A stretch of 64,000 bases of DNA from Pirellulaceae bacterium (GTDB lineage Bacteria; Planctomycetota; Planctomycetia; Pirellulales; Pirellulaceae): NCBI GenBank assembly GCA_026004795.1, contig BPJV01000001.1:838501-902500 (forward strand), read 5' to 3'. Positions within the stretch are counted from its first letter, which is position 1, and each line of letters starts with the position of its first letter. The notes below the pieces were generated by a model. The model was not told the origin of the DNA, did no database searches, and saw only the letters and a program-made list of their open reading frames with translations. The position numbers were made by a program, and so were the translations under genes. This document shows, one piece after another, positions 18,731 to 27,828 of the stretch.

Positions 18731-19486
18731 ATGACGATCTACCAACTGGCAATCGAATGCAGCGGTATGGGAGGAGAAGTTGCCTGGTGCGCTGGTGCCG
18801 ATGTCGTTTCTGCACGAACTTTGGAGGCGACACGTGGGTCGGTCCAAACCATGGCTCCGGTCATTGCAGAGTTGACGGAAACCCGACCGCCTGACTTCAT
18901 CAGTGTAACCCATGGACCGGGCTCCTTCACCGGATTGCGCGTCGGCCTGGCTACGGCCAAAATGCTTGCCTACGCATGGCAGTGTCCATTGGTGGCCGTC
19001 GATACTCTGGCTGCCGTCGCACGGGGGGCAAGCTACGGTGACCATACGAAGGGGGAGCCGGTGGTGGTGATTGCCGTGCTCAATGCCTTTCGCCGCCAAG
19101 TATTCGCCGCTGCCTGGCACCGGGAAAACGATGCCTGGAACGAGCTGGCGGCCTCCCAGGTCATTGATGCGGCCAACTGGCAGCAGCAGCCTCTGCAGGC
19201 GCTCCAGCCGCGCGCGGAGGTCGCCGCTGGGGAGCGGCCGTGGGGGCGATGGGAGTCGGCCAGGTGTGTTGTCTTGGGGCCCGGGGTGGAGGTCTATCCC
19301 CCCTCACCCCACGCACGGGTCGAAGTGGCACGGGCCGAGTGGTGGCAACCTCGGGCAGCCCACGTGGCTGCTATCGGCTGGGAAAAGTTTCTGGCGGGCC
19401 AGACCACCTCTGCCCTGGAATTGTTACCCAACTACCTCCGCGCCAGCGCGGCTCAAGAACGGCGGGCGGCTTCGCGCAACCAGTAG
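18731..19486 (+). CDS. tsaB: tRNA t6A biosynthesis protein TsaB
   Basis: 251 residues. TsaB is the inactive ASKHA-fold partner of TsaD in making N6-threonylcarbamoyladenosine at tRNA position 37. Diagnostic: start L-A-I-E-C-S-G, then H-G-P-G-S-F-T-G-L-R-V-G-L-A-T-A-K and VAVDTLAAVA, as in E. coli TsaB; the metal-binding histidines of TsaD are absent, as expected. The ATG at 18731 precedes the first strand; the longer frame to 18596 has no similarity. The second half is divergent and longer than usual. Its stop overlaps the convergent unknown gene by 34 bases. The Sua5-type enzyme of the same pathway is also in this window, at 60471. Confidence 0.88.
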   Translation: MTIYQLAIECSGMGGEVAWCAGADVVSARTLEATRGSVQTMAPVIAELTETRPPDFISVTHGPGSFTGLRVGLATAKMLAYAWQCPLVAVDTLAAVARGASYGDHTKGEPVVVIAVLNAFRRQVFAAAWHRENDAWNELAASQVIDAANWQQQPLQALQPRAEVAAGERPWGRWESARCVVLGPGVEVYPPSPHARVEVARAEWWQPRAAHVAAIGWEKFLAGQTTSALELLPNYLRASAAQERRAASRNQ

Positions 19487-20436
19487 ATCAGGCCGGTTCC
19501 CGCGGTGGGCTTTCCCAGTAGGCAATCCACCCCGGCTCGCTCCAGCCCCTGCCACACGTCGAAGCGAGGTAGGTGATCGGCAACGGCAAGCCTCAAACGA
19601 GGATGGCGGCGATGTACTGCTGCTAACACGGTGCCTACCTCCGTTGCAGCGGGTGAGGAGCCGAACGCGGAGTCATCGAGTAGGGCCCAGTCCACCTTAG
19701 ACCAAATCGGCGCCTCGGCGTCGGGCAGGCGATGGTGTAACACGACCTGGTAGCCATACGCCTCGGCTAGTGCCAGCCAAGCACCGCCAGGATCAGGGAA
19801 GCGTGCCACCAGCAAACCACGGCGTAGCGCAGCGGCCTCCTGCTGCCGGCCGCCCTCCCCCGCTCGCCCTAACATGGCTGCCGTGTCGCTTCCACGGGAT
19901 TGATGATCTTCCCCGCGTGACGCGGTGCCGACAGGCGTAGGTAGTGGAGACGGCATCAATGCGCATTCGGCCAGCGTCGCCGCTGGGGGGGCAAGCAGCG
20001 GCGGTTCTCCCCGTAACCAGGGTAACCACCAGTCCCACCAACGATGCCATGGCACACGCACTTCGGTAACCTCTCGCGCCCCGGTTCGTGTGGCTCCCTC
20101 CCACCACGTGCCGGTCGCCAATGCCATTGGAAGCTCGGGGTACGAAGCTCGCAGCCATCGGATCGCTTCCCCCGGCAAGTCGATGCGGCGATGGCACGTC
20201 CAGATCAAACGATCCGTCGGCGTTGCTTCCGTTTCTAAAACGCCGACAATTCTCTGCAGTATCACTTGGTCGGCGGCGTGAGGCTCCAGCGACGCGAATT
20301 TCTGGTCCTGCGGGAGAACGAGGTGATGGATGGGGCGGAGATCGGCCACCCGCTGCTTCAGCCAGCCGAGTTCGTCTCGGTCCGTGCCTACCCATATCAC
20401 GGCGGGAGGCTCCGGCCTGTGGTGGTGGGCCGTCAC
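19453..20436 (-). CDS. unknown protein coupled to the HTH-EIIA gene
   Basis: 327 residues with no family I recognise. Features: an alpha/beta N-terminal part (A-V-I-W-V-G-T-D-R-D-E-L-G-W, then LIWTCHRRIDLPGEAIRWLR and P-M-A-L-A-T-G-T-W-W-E-G), a proline- and glycine-rich middle (about 160-215), and a second alpha/beta part (RGLLVARFPDPGG, VDWALLDDSAFGSS, P-R-L-R-L-A-V-A-D-H-L-P-R) that loosely resembles a degenerate receiver-type flavodoxin fold without clear phospho-Asp. The GTG at 20436 starts one base after the stop of the upstream HTH-EIIA gene, with AAGGA before that stop, so translation is probably coupled. It may work with EIIA; the role is unknown. Confidence 0.6.
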   Translation of the reverse strand: MTAHHHRPEPPAVIWVGTDRDELGWLKQRVADLRPIHHLVLPQDQKFASLEPHAADQVILQRIVGVLETEATPTDRLIWTCHRRIDLPGEAIRWLRASYPELPMALATGTWWEGATRTGAREVTEVRVPWHRWWDWWLPWLRGEPPLLAPPAATLAECALMPSPLPTPVGTASRGEDHQSRGSDTAAMLGRAGEGGRQQEAAALRRGLLVARFPDPGGAWLALAEAYGYQVVLHHRLPDAEAPIWSKVDWALLDDSAFGSSPAATEVGTVLAAVHRRHPRLRLAVADHLPRFDVWQGLERAGVDCLLGKPTAGTGLIYWLREAARRS

Positions 20437-20437
20437 G

Positions 20438-21160
20438 TCAGGTTTGTCCTTGGTCGAGCAACTGTTCGTTTTCTTCGACCGCACGCACGATCTCCTTCGC
20501 CTCGGTAGCCGCACGCAATTGAGACAGAAGTGGCGTAGCGGAAATCAGGCGGCTCAATCTCGTCAGAACGCGCAGGTGTACCCGATCGTCGGTGGAGCAA
20601 ATCAAGAAAAAGATATCGGTCAAGTGACCATCGATGTTGCCAAAGGGAATCGGTTGCGGCGAAACTCCCAACGCCAGAAATGGGCCACCGAGTATCGATG
20701 GCTGTGGCCGACGAGGGTGCAGCAACGCGACGCCGCCCTCCAAGGCGGTGGGCATCAGCTCCTCGCGAGCCGCCACGGCTTCGGCCATCCGCTGCGCGTC
20801 CCACAGCAGGCCGGTGCGCTCGGCCAGCTCGCACATGCGACGGATTACCGCCCCTTTGGTCCGTGCCTGCAAGGGCACTTCGACTGCGTCGGGATGCAGC
20901 AGGCGCGCCACGTGAGGAGGAGAATCTTGCGCGTGGCTCCAACGGTCCACGACCGCCTGCATCTTGTCCAAGTGCTCCGGATCGTCGCTGGCCCCGATGC
21001 GTTCCTCCAGCCAGCTGTGAATCTCCGCCTCATTGAATCGCCACTGACCGCCCACCTTGCGTCCGGGGATGCGTCCCCGATCGGCCATGCGTTGCACCTG
21101 CTGCGGCGTCAAGTGCAGGTAGGCGGCAAGTGCATGGATGTCTAGCTGCTCCGTGGCCAT
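20438..21160 (-). CDS. excisionase-type HTH fused to PTS EIIA (nitrogen-type) domain
   Basis: 240 residues. Residues 1-55 are a MerR/excisionase-like helix-turn-helix (D-I-H-A-L-A-A-Y-L-H-L-T-P-Q-Q-V-Q-R-M-A-D-R-G-R-I-P-G-R-K-V-G split over two helices and a wing WRFNEAEIHSWL). Residues ~85-230 form a PTS EIIA type 2 domain with the phosphorylated histidine expected at about 148 (E-G-G-V-A-L-L-H-P-R-R-P), and FFLICSTDDRVHLRVLTRLSRLI. Such EIIA-Ntr-like modules take phosphate from HPr-type carriers to signal; here DNA binding and phosphate sensing seem to be on one chain. No sugar permease is nearby, so a regulatory role is likely. It overlaps none of its neighbours and leads the two-gene unit. 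Confidence 0.82.
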   Translation of the reverse strand: MATEQLDIHALAAYLHLTPQQVQRMADRGRIPGRKVGGQWRFNEAEIHSWLEERIGASDDPEHLDKMQAVVDRWSHAQDSPPHVARLLHPDAVEVPLQARTKGAVIRRMCELAERTGLLWDAQRMAEAVAAREELMPTALEGGVALLHPRRPQPSILGGPFLALGVSPQPIPFGNIDGHLTDIFFLICSTDDRVHLRVLTRLSRLISATPLLSQLRAATEAKEIVRAVEENEQLLDQGQT

Positions 21161-21711
21161 GGAACCTATGCCTCACCTGAAGGAGGGGTTGATCGAGCAT
21201 GCGGCCGACTGCCCACCGCGGCTGGCAGCCCAGGCCGCTGGAAGAAATCGTAACCTCATCCCACCAACGGCGGAATGGGAAAGATGCCTCACCGTTGTCG
21301 CCCGGTCGTTGGCTGTCGCTGGCAGAATGCCGACCGGTTGACATGGAACAGTTTAGGGATCGTCCTGCTCCCATCCAATGGGGACGCCCCACGGCGCCGT
21401 CCTGACCCGGGGAACCGGATAGATGGAGGGCTGACGGATGCGCGGCACGAGCCGTGAACGTTGCCGCTAGAAACGACATCGTCCCTTCCGGCTTCGGCTA
21501 CTGCTGCTGGTCGTACATCCTCCCCTGCATGATGCGGAGCAGCCACCAGCGCAGCGCTGCGCCCAGTGAGGCTCGACATCGACGTGGATGTTCAGGCATA
21601 ATTCAACCGTCGTCAGCAAACACTGGCAATCGGAACGGCCGGAGGGGAAGAAGATCCTCGGGGAAGTTTTTCCCAGGCAACATTTTTAGAGGGTGGGAAA
21701 AAACGAGGAGG
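21161..21711. other. 551-bp divergent region, no gene recognised
   Basis: Between the divergent HTH-EIIA and glutamine cyclotransferase genes. A partially complementary arm pair CCGGTC...GACCGG lies at about 21302-21338. The plus frame of the downstream gene is open through much of it, but the N-terminal extension looks random (Cys- and Arg-rich). Confidence 0.4.
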
Positions 21712-22596
21712 ATGGAGTTCATCGTGCGTCGCATGGCGAGTCGGTCGAATAATCCCAATGGCGGGAAGCAACACGTGATCCAAGAGGGTGATGCAGGCCG
21801 AGTGGGGGCCGTTTGGCATCTGGGCCGGTCGGTGGTGGTTGTCCTGCTGACGATCATGATAGCTGCCTGCAAGCCAGCAGCGCTGGGTAACGGCGCTGCG
21901 CCGGTGGTGCGTGCCAAGGTGGTGGCGGACTATCCCCATGATCGCGACGCGTTCTGTCAAGGATTGGCCATCGAGGGAGCAACAGTCTACGAGGGGACTG
22001 GACAATACGATCGCTCGTTTCTGCGACGCTACGATCTGTCCACCGGGAAGATCGAAGTGCAGATGAAGCTGGCTCCGCAGTACTTCGGTGAGGGGATCGC
22101 CCTGTTCGGGGATCGTGTTTATCAGTTGACGTGGAAGTCCAGAGTCTGCTTTCTATACGACAAGCAGACGTTGCAGTACCAAGGCACGTTGCGCTATTCG
22201 GGCGAAGGTTGGGGATTGGCCGCCGCCGCCGACCGACTTTATCTAAGTGATGGCACGTCGACGATTCGTGTGCTGGACCCGGATACCTTTCGCGTATTGG
22301 ATCGGATTCGTGTGCGCGATGGTCGGCGATTTGTCGATAAGTTGAACGAACTCGAGTTCATCGACGGCTATCTTTGGGCGAACGTGTGGTACGAGGACCG
22401 CATCGCGCGGATCGATCCGCAAACCGGTCAGGTGGTCACGTGGATCGATTGCGGCCACATCTATCCTGCCGTTCAACGCCCCTCGCGCGAGCACGTGCTC
22501 AACGGCATCGCTTACGATTCCGCTAGTGGGCGGGTGTATATCACAGGAAAAAATTGGCCACGGATTTATGAGGTGGAAGTGCCACCGGTTCGGTGA
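21712..22596 (+). CDS. glutamine cyclotransferase-like lipoprotein
   Basis: 294 residues. The N-terminus (about residues 38-57) has hydrophobic [13 protein letters not shown], a lipobox ending in Cys, so the protein is probably anchored as a lipoprotein. The rest is a five-bladed beta-propeller of the plant-type glutaminyl-peptide cyclotransferase family: [73 protein letters not shown] and [21 protein letters not shown]. The family turns N-terminal Gln into pyroglutamate, protecting secreted proteins. The ATG at 21712 sits right behind GAGGAGG, which is tight; GTG 21724 or ATG 21733 are alternative starts in the same frame. Confidence 0.88.
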   Translation: MEFIVRRMASRSNNPNGGKQHVIQEGDAGRVGAVWHLGRSVVVVLLTIMIAACKPAALGNGAAPVVRAKVVADYPHDRDAFCQGLAIEGATVYEGTGQYDRSFLRRYDLSTGKIEVQMKLAPQYFGEGIALFGDRVYQLTWKSRVCFLYDKQTLQYQGTLRYSGEGWGLAAAADRLYLSDGTSTIRVLDPDTFRVLDRIRVRDGRRFVDKLNELEFIDGYLWANVWYEDRIARIDPQTGQVVTWIDCGHIYPAVQRPSREHVLNGIAYDSASGRVYITGKNWPRIYEVEVPPVR

Positions 22597-22772
22597 GATG
22601 GGGGATCACCGCGACATTTCTGCCGGATAGGCATCCTGCCGTGTGCTTGGTACATTCTGCAACGTCCGTTTGGGGCGCTGAGGCGGGGGACTTCCTGGTT
22701 AGGCAACATCGGTTTCTTTTCCCCGCTCTCGCCAAGTCGTCGTTTTCCATTTCGAGAAGTGAACACCGCCAA

Positions 22773-23510
22773 ATGCTTCGACTGGGAGTGAACATTGATC
22801 ACGTGGCCACCCTACGCCAGGCTCGCCGGACCTACGAGCCGGACCCGGTAACCGCGGCCGCAATTGCCAAATTAGGGGGCGCTGACGTCATCACGGTCCA
22901 TTTGCGCGAAGATCGTCGGCACATTCAGGATCGTGACCTGCGCTTGTTGCGGCAAACCGTCCCTTACGGACTGAATCTCGAACTCTCCTGCGCCGAGGAG
23001 ATCCTCGACATCGCCATCGAAGTTTGCCCTGATCAAGCAACTTTAGTGCCCGAGCGACGCGAAGAGGTGACCACCGAGGGTGGGTTGGATGTAGTGTCCG
23101 ATCCGGATCGCATTGCGCAAGTGGTGCATCGGTTGCAAGGGGCTGGGATTGCGGTGAGCCTGTTTATCGACCCGGACGAAGCCCAGGTGCGACAAGCCGC
23201 AGCATTAGGTGTTGAGGCAGTGGAGCTGCATACGGGGGCGTACGCGCTGGCAACAGGACGGGAGGCGGAACGCGAGTTGAAACGGTTGCTCTCCGCTGCC
23301 GCCGTGTGTCGCGACGTTGGTTTGCATCTGCATGCTGGCCATGGCCTTACCTACGACAATGTGGCGCCCGTCGCGCGCATCCCCATGATGCGCGAGTTGA
23401 ATATCGGTCACAGTATCGTCTCCCGTGCCGTGTTCGTTGGTTTGCAAGAAGCGGTGGCGCAGATGAAACATGCCATGGAAACCGCATTGCTCCAGCGTGA
23501 GATGTCCTGA
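22773..23510 (+). CDS. pdxJ: pyridoxine 5'-phosphate synthase
   Basis: 245 residues. PdxJ condenses 1-deoxy-xylulose 5-phosphate with 3-amino-2-oxopropyl phosphate to give pyridoxine 5'-phosphate in the DXP-dependent vitamin B6 route. Conserved parts: [79 protein letters not shown] and [16 protein letters not shown]. Length is normal. The start at 22773 is fixed by the conserved N-terminus although only a weak GAG-containing ribosome site is visible. It is followed by dapA after 164 bases. Confidence 0.97.
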   Translation: MLRLGVNIDHVATLRQARRTYEPDPVTAAAIAKLGGADVITVHLREDRRHIQDRDLRLLRQTVPYGLNLELSCAEEILDIAIEVCPDQATLVPERREEVTTEGGLDVVSDPDRIAQVVHRLQGAGIAVSLFIDPDEAQVRQAAALGVEAVELHTGAYALATGREAERELKRLLSAAAVCRDVGLHLHAGHGLTYDNVAPVARIPMMRELNIGHSIVSRAVFVGLQEAVAQMKHAMETALLQREMS

Positions 23511-23674
23511 ACTCTCATCGCCGCGCGCTTTTCCGGCTTGGGCAACGACCCGGTACCGGTTGGCTCCATGAATGGAATACCCGCGGATAGGACCTACGAG
23601 GTCGTGTCGCGACCCAAGCTCCCGTCCCGTCCTCGATACAACCACACTGTTCCCAGGAAAAAGGTAGATCGATC

Positions 23675-24568
23675 ATGACACAACGCAAAGGTTCCGACTA
23701 CGCCGGTTTGTCCGTAGCCATCATCACGCCGCTCACAGACGACCGTCTGGACGTGCAGCGACTGCGCGAGCAAGTCGAGTTTCAGATTGCTGCCGGAACG
23801 CGATGTATCGTCCCGGTGGGGACCACCGGCGAATCCCCCACGCTGTCCCACGAGGAACATGAACGGGTGATCAGCGAAGTGGTGCAGATCGCTGCCGGTC
23901 GCGTCAAAGTCATGGCCGGCACGGGCAGCAATTCCACCGCCGAGGCGCTGCGGTTGACCCGTTGGGCTGCCAAGGAAGGGGCAGACGCCAGCCTGCAGGT
24001 CGCACCGTACTACAACAAGCCGACGCAGGAAGGGTTCTATCAGCACTTCAAGGCGATTGCCGAGGATGTCGACCTACCGATCTGCGTCTACAACATCCCG
24101 GGCCGCACGGGCAAGAACATCGAACCGGAAACGATCGCTCGGTTGGCAGAAATCCCGAACATCACCATGGTCAAGGAAGCCACCGGCTCTTTGGACCAAT
24201 GCTCGCAAATCCTGAACACGACCGACTTGACGGTTCTCAGTGGCGACGACAGCCTGACGATCCCCATGATGAGCATCGGGGCCGAAGGGGTCATTTCCGT
24301 GGCCGGGAACATCGTGCCACGCGACATGGTGGCCATGGTCCAAGCGGCACTGGACGGCGACTTCGCTGCCGCCCGACAGTGGCACCACAAGCTGTTCCCC
24401 TTATGCCGCGACATGCTGGGCCTGAGCACCAACCCGATCCCGGTCAAGACTGCCATGCGGCTACTGGGACGTGATGCAGGAGAGCTGCGTCTCCCGCTAA
24501 CGCCCCTATCGCCGCAGGAGGAGCAGAAGCTGCGCAACACACTGCGCAACTACGGCCTGGAGTGCTGA
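23675..24568 (+). CDS. dapA: 4-hydroxy-tetrahydrodipicolinate synthase
   Basis: 297 residues. DapA condenses pyruvate with aspartate semialdehyde, the first step specific to lysine and diaminopimelate. The TIM-barrel marks are [10 protein letters not shown] at 48-57, [10 protein letters not shown]139 in VYNIPGRTG and the Schiff-base Lys at about 167 (I-T-M-V-K-E-A-T-G), then [25 protein letters not shown]. The ATG has AAAAAGG at good spacing. Diaminopimelate use is of interest in a planctomycete, a phylum once thought to lack peptidoglycan. A GC-rich hairpin with a T-rich tail follows at 24611. Confidence 0.97.
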   Translation: MTQRKGSDYAGLSVAIITPLTDDRLDVQRLREQVEFQIAAGTRCIVPVGTTGESPTLSHEEHERVISEVVQIAAGRVKVMAGTGSNSTAEALRLTRWAAKEGADASLQVAPYYNKPTQEGFYQHFKAIAEDVDLPICVYNIPGRTGKNIEPETIARLAEIPNITMVKEATGSLDQCSQILNTTDLTVLSGDDSLTIPMMSIGAEGVISVAGNIVPRDMVAMVQAALDGDFAAARQWHHKLFPLCRDMLGLSTNPIPVKTAMRLLGRDAGELRLPLTPLSPQEEQKLRNTLRNYGLEC

Positions 24569-24610
24569 GGCGCGGTTGACGAGGTCCGGCAGCATGGGGC
24601 CAGCGGCAAC

Positions 24611-24640
24611 GCGCGGGGCTTACCGCGCCCTTATTTATTA
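24611..24640 (+). terminator. weak intrinsic terminator after dapA
   Basis: GCGCGG (24611-24616) pairs with CCGCGC (24623-24628) around GGCTTA, followed by CCTTATTTATTA. The stem is short (6 bp) but GC-only, and the tail is T-rich; it sits 43 bases past the dapA stop. Confidence 0.5.
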
Positions 24641-24734
24641 CACATCCGAACCGCCCATCGATACTGGTGGTGACTCCTAGTGGGTGGTTGGCCCTGAAGG
24701 CGGATTGCCATGGAGCAAACGTAGATTCCTTCGA

Positions 24735-26087
24735 TTAGCCGAGCATTGCGCGAGCGATCGTGACATACACCACGATCCCGGTAATATCCATGATGCCTGC
24801 AACGAAAGGGTTCGACATCAGCGCAGGGTCCCAACCGAGGCGGCGGAACAGCAGGGGCAGGATGGAACCGCTAAACGTGCCGCATAGAACAACGAACAGA
24901 ATCGTTAACGGAACTACAGTGGCGGCCCACGCGGAAGGGGCCAACAGTAAGGCAGGAGTCAGCGCCAAGGAGGCAAGGAATAGCCCCAGTAGGCCACCGG
25001 TGGCGATTTCTCGCACAATGATTCGCCACCATTGCTTGCTGTCCACTTCCCCGGCAGCCATGGCGGCGATGATAAGCGTCGATGTCTGGGCACCGGAATT
25101 GCCCCCCGATCCGATGATCAGCGGAATGAACCACACGAGCCAGGCGTAGGATTCAAACTCCGATTCATAGCCGCGCAACGCGAACGCAGTGATCAGTCCG
25201 GCGAAGAAAAGGATGCCGAGCCACATGCCTCGTTTGCGAGCCAGCGTCAGAATGGAGGTTCGAATATAGCTGTCTTCCAGCGGGTCGACGGCAGCAATCC
25301 GTTGAACGTCTTCGGTAGCTTCCTCACGCACCACGTCCATAACGTCGTCATGCGTGATGATCCCCAGCATGTGTCGCTGCTCATCAACCACTGGAATGGC
25401 CAGCAAGTCGTACTTGGCGACGATTTGCGCTACCTTTTCCTGATCATCGTAAGCGTCGACCGTCACGATATCGGTGTCCATCAACTCGGCAATCGTGCGC
25501 TCCGGCTTGCCGATCGATGAGACGAGCATGCGTGTGCTAAGCACGCCCCGCAGATGGTTCGTGTCGTCGACGACGTAGATGTAATAGATCGTTTCCAGAC
25601 GCTCTGCCTGACGGCTGAGCTTTTCCAACGCCTGCCGCACCGTCAGCCGCTCGTCCAGGCATGCCGCTTCCGTCGTCATGATCGACCCGGCTGTTCCTTC
25701 AGGGAACGTCTGCAAGCGGCGAATGTCGCGGCGATCGGGAGCAGGAACAAGGGCCAAGAGTTGTTCCACTCGCCTTTCAGGGAGTTCGCTCAACAAATCG
25801 ACCGCATCGTCGGCCGGGATATGCGTGATCAATTCAGCGACTTGTTTTTCATTCTCATGCAGCAGCATTTCGATCTGACGATCATGAGGGAAGTAGCTGA
25901 AAATCTCTGCCCGCAACGGAGGTTCCGCATACTGAAGAACTTTCCACTGCTCCTCGCGCGTCAGTCCCTCCATGAACTCCGCAGTTCGCGCCGGATGCAA
26001 GGCGGTGCAGAACTCGCGCAATTCCTCCTCGGCGCCAGTGGCAAGCATCTCACGAAGTTCAGGAAGGAATAACGTATTGACCATCAT
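24735..26087 (-). CDS. mgtE: MgtE-type magnesium transporter
   Basis: 450 residues. Domain order as in MgtE: cytoplasmic superhelical N domain (about 5-125; HPARTAEFMEGLTREEQWKVLQY, IPADDAVDLLSELPERRVEQLL), two CBS domains (about 130-255; FPEGTAGSIMTTEAACLDERLTVRQAL, LMDTDIVTVDAYDDQEKVAQIVAKYDLLAIPVVDE, MLGIITHDDVMDVV), a plug helix, and five membrane helices with R-G-Y-E-S-E-F-E, I-G-S-G-G-N-S-G-A-Q-T-S-T-L and D-P-A-L-M-S-N-P-F-V. The GGNSGAQ and PALMSNPF segments line the pore. It is a dimeric Mg2+ channel gated by cytoplasmic Mg2+. The adjacent ATG codons at 26087 and 26084 are both possible starts. It is divergent to the ferritin-like gene. Confidence 0.95.
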   Translation of the reverse strand: MMVNTLFLPELREMLATGAEEELREFCTALHPARTAEFMEGLTREEQWKVLQYAEPPLRAEIFSYFPHDRQIEMLLHENEKQVAELITHIPADDAVDLLSELPERRVEQLLALVPAPDRRDIRRLQTFPEGTAGSIMTTEAACLDERLTVRQALEKLSRQAERLETIYYIYVVDDTNHLRGVLSTRMLVSSIGKPERTIAELMDTDIVTVDAYDDQEKVAQIVAKYDLLAIPVVDEQRHMLGIITHDDVMDVVREEATEDVQRIAAVDPLEDSYIRTSILTLARKRGMWLGILFFAGLITAFALRGYESEFESYAWLVWFIPLIIGSGGNSGAQTSTLIIAAMAAGEVDSKQWWRIIVREIATGGLLGLFLASLALTPALLLAPSAWAATVVPLTILFVVLCGTFSGSILPLLFRRLGWDPALMSNPFVAGIMDITGIVVYVTIARAMLG

Positions 26088-26256
26088 GCAGACTTTGCGT
26101 CGAGGCGAAAGATTCTAGAATAACACTCTGACGGAGTGTGTTTTTGCGACTTTTCGAGCCAAATCGGTGCCCGGGGCGCGTCGATAGTGCCGTTAGCGGT
26201 GCAGCGTCCCTACGCAAATTCACATTAACTATTTCGACTCAGAAAGGAAGGTCACG

Positions 26257-26721
26257 ATGAGTGTCGATGCGAAGAAGCAACAGATTATTGACGAGTTGAC
26301 GGTGGCGTACTTTATGGAGCTGGAAACGGTGATGAACTACATCGCCAACAGCGTTCACCTGGACGGCGTGCGCGCCGAGGAGATCAAAAAGAGCCTGGCG
26401 ACTGATGTGACCGAAGAAATCGGTCATGCCCAGCAGTTGGCGGATCGCATCAAGACTATCGGCGGCAAGCTGCCGGGCAGCCAACAATTCAAGGCAACGC
26501 AAGCCAGCCTTCAGCCACCAGAGGATTCCACCGATGTGGTGGCGGTCATCAAAGGGGTCATCGATGCCGAGAACGCTGCCTGCGAACAGTATACGAAGAT
26601 CATCAAGCTGTGCGACGGCGTCGATTACGTTACCCAAGACCTGTGCATCACCTTGTTGGCCGACGAAGAGCAGCATCGTCGAGAATTCCAAGGCTTCCTG
26701 ATGGAATACGAAAAGAACTGA
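26257..26721 (+). CDS. ferritin-like (Dps/bacterioferritin-type) four-helix protein
   Basis: 154 residues. Four helices carry a di-iron-type pattern: E-L-E-T-V-M-N-Y in helix 1, E-E-I-G-H-A-Q-Q-L in helix 2, D-A-E-N-A-A-C-E-Q-Y in helix 3 and L-L-A-D-E-E-Q-H-R-R-E-F in helix 4 (E..H, E, E..H). This fits a bacterioferritin or ferritin-like oxidase storing or detoxifying iron in the cytoplasm; I do not see a haem-binding Met in the usual context. The ribosome site AAAGGAAGG is excellent, so it is likely well expressed. The last 74 bases overlap the convergent BtuF-like gene. Confidence 0.85.
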   Translation: MSVDAKKQQIIDELTVAYFMELETVMNYIANSVHLDGVRAEEIKKSLATDVTEEIGHAQQLADRIKTIGGKLPGSQQFKATQASLQPPEDSTDVVAVIKGVIDAENAACEQYTKIIKLCDGVDYVTQDLCITLLADEEQHRREFQGFLMEYEKN

Positions 26722-27622
26722 TTTGGTCGGTAGCGGTCCCGTCAGGCCTGGCAATGATTTGCGCGAGCCACTCCGTGGCGTCAACCAGACGTGGGCCCGG
26801 ACGATTGAAGTACTGATTGCCGTCAACTATCCACGCTCCGTAGCGGCTTTGTTGGATCAGTCTGGCTATCGGATGGTGGGCGGCAATCATGCGGTTCAGT
26901 TCACTCGCCGTGTGAGTAAGATCGATGCCGCAAGCGGCAAAGACGATAAGATCTACCTCCTCGCTGAGTAACCGTTGCCAGGATATCTGGCGGGAACGTT
27001 CCCCGACTGCTGAAAGAACGGGTTGTCCTCCAGCCATGGCGATCAATTCGGGGTTCCAGTGCCCTGCCGTGAAGGGAGGATCCAACCACTCCAGCAACAA
27101 GACTCGCCTGCGTTGAGCATCATCCACGCTTCGTGACGCATTGCGCTCGGCGATCGCCTCCACGCGTTGGCGAAGTCTGTGGACCGTGAGCCGCGCATGG
27201 GCCTGAAGCGATCGCGGTCCGAGGGCGGCCACTTCCTCGATGCTGTCGAATACCTCGTCGATTCGGTGCGGACTGAGAGTTAGCACACGAGGCCGAGGCG
27301 TGAGTTGGGAACATGCCTCGCGCACGACATGGTCCGGGACAGCACACAGGTCGCAGAGCGACTGGGAAATGATCGTGTCCGGGGCCAGCGTCAACAATCG
27401 CTCGACATCAAGGGTAAACAATCCTTCGGCGGCGTGCTCGCGGACGTAGGAATCCACCTCGGCGCTGCTCAGTCCGCCGGGCAATCGAGCTTGGGTCACT
27501 TTCGGTAGCCCCCGTACCCTCGGTGGGTAATCGCACAGATGGCTCACTCCGATCAATTGATCTCCTAGTCCGGCAGCGCAGATGATCTCGGTGGCGGCCG
27601 GGAACAACGAAACGATCTTCAA
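26648..27622 (-). CDS. BtuF-like cobalamin-binding/ABC periplasmic-type protein without signal peptide
   Basis: 324 residues of the TroA/BtuF type III solute-binding fold: I-V-S-L-F-P-A-A-T-E-I at the N-terminus, LGDQLIGVSHLCDYPP, TLAPDTIISQSLCDLCAVP, LLLEWLDPPFTAGHWNPELIAMAGG, and FNRPGPRLVDATEWLAQII. Two half-lobes are joined by a long helix. The N-terminus lacks a signal sequence, a pattern often annotated as 'cobalamin-binding protein' and perhaps cytoplasmic. Start is a TTG at 27622 backed by AAAAAGGAG. No BtuC/BtuD genes are adjacent, so its transporter partner is not visible. Its 3' end overlaps the ferritin-like gene on the other strand. Confidence 0.85.
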   Translation of the reverse strand: MKIVSLFPAATEIICAAGLGDQLIGVSHLCDYPPRVRGLPKVTQARLPGGLSSAEVDSYVREHAAEGLFTLDVERLLTLAPDTIISQSLCDLCAVPDHVVREACSQLTPRPRVLTLSPHRIDEVFDSIEEVAALGPRSLQAHARLTVHRLRQRVEAIAERNASRSVDDAQRRRVLLLEWLDPPFTAGHWNPELIAMAGGQPVLSAVGERSRQISWQRLLSEEVDLIVFAACGIDLTHTASELNRMIAAHHPIARLIQQSRYGAWIVDGNQYFNRPGPRLVDATEWLAQIIARPDGTATDQISSFRIPSGSLGILDDAALRRPTR

Positions 27623-27828
27623 TTTCTGGCTCCTTTTTGCGGCTGTTAATCGGGCATTGCGCCGTCGCTTGCGGCGGCTGGGGGGCCCTAAGGGGCGAAG
27701 GCTTCCGCTTCCCGCCCATTGGTGGCGGTTGCCAGGCGGCCGGGGGCGACTAACGATGGAGGCGATCGTTGAGGCCAGATCGACTCGGCCTGGAGGTAAG
27801 GATGGGTTCTACTCGAAGGGAGTGTAGT

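Noticed and set aside
20330..21145. Open frame of 271 codons on the plus strand
   Set aside because: It is the antisense shadow of the HTH-EIIA gene, which has clear domains.
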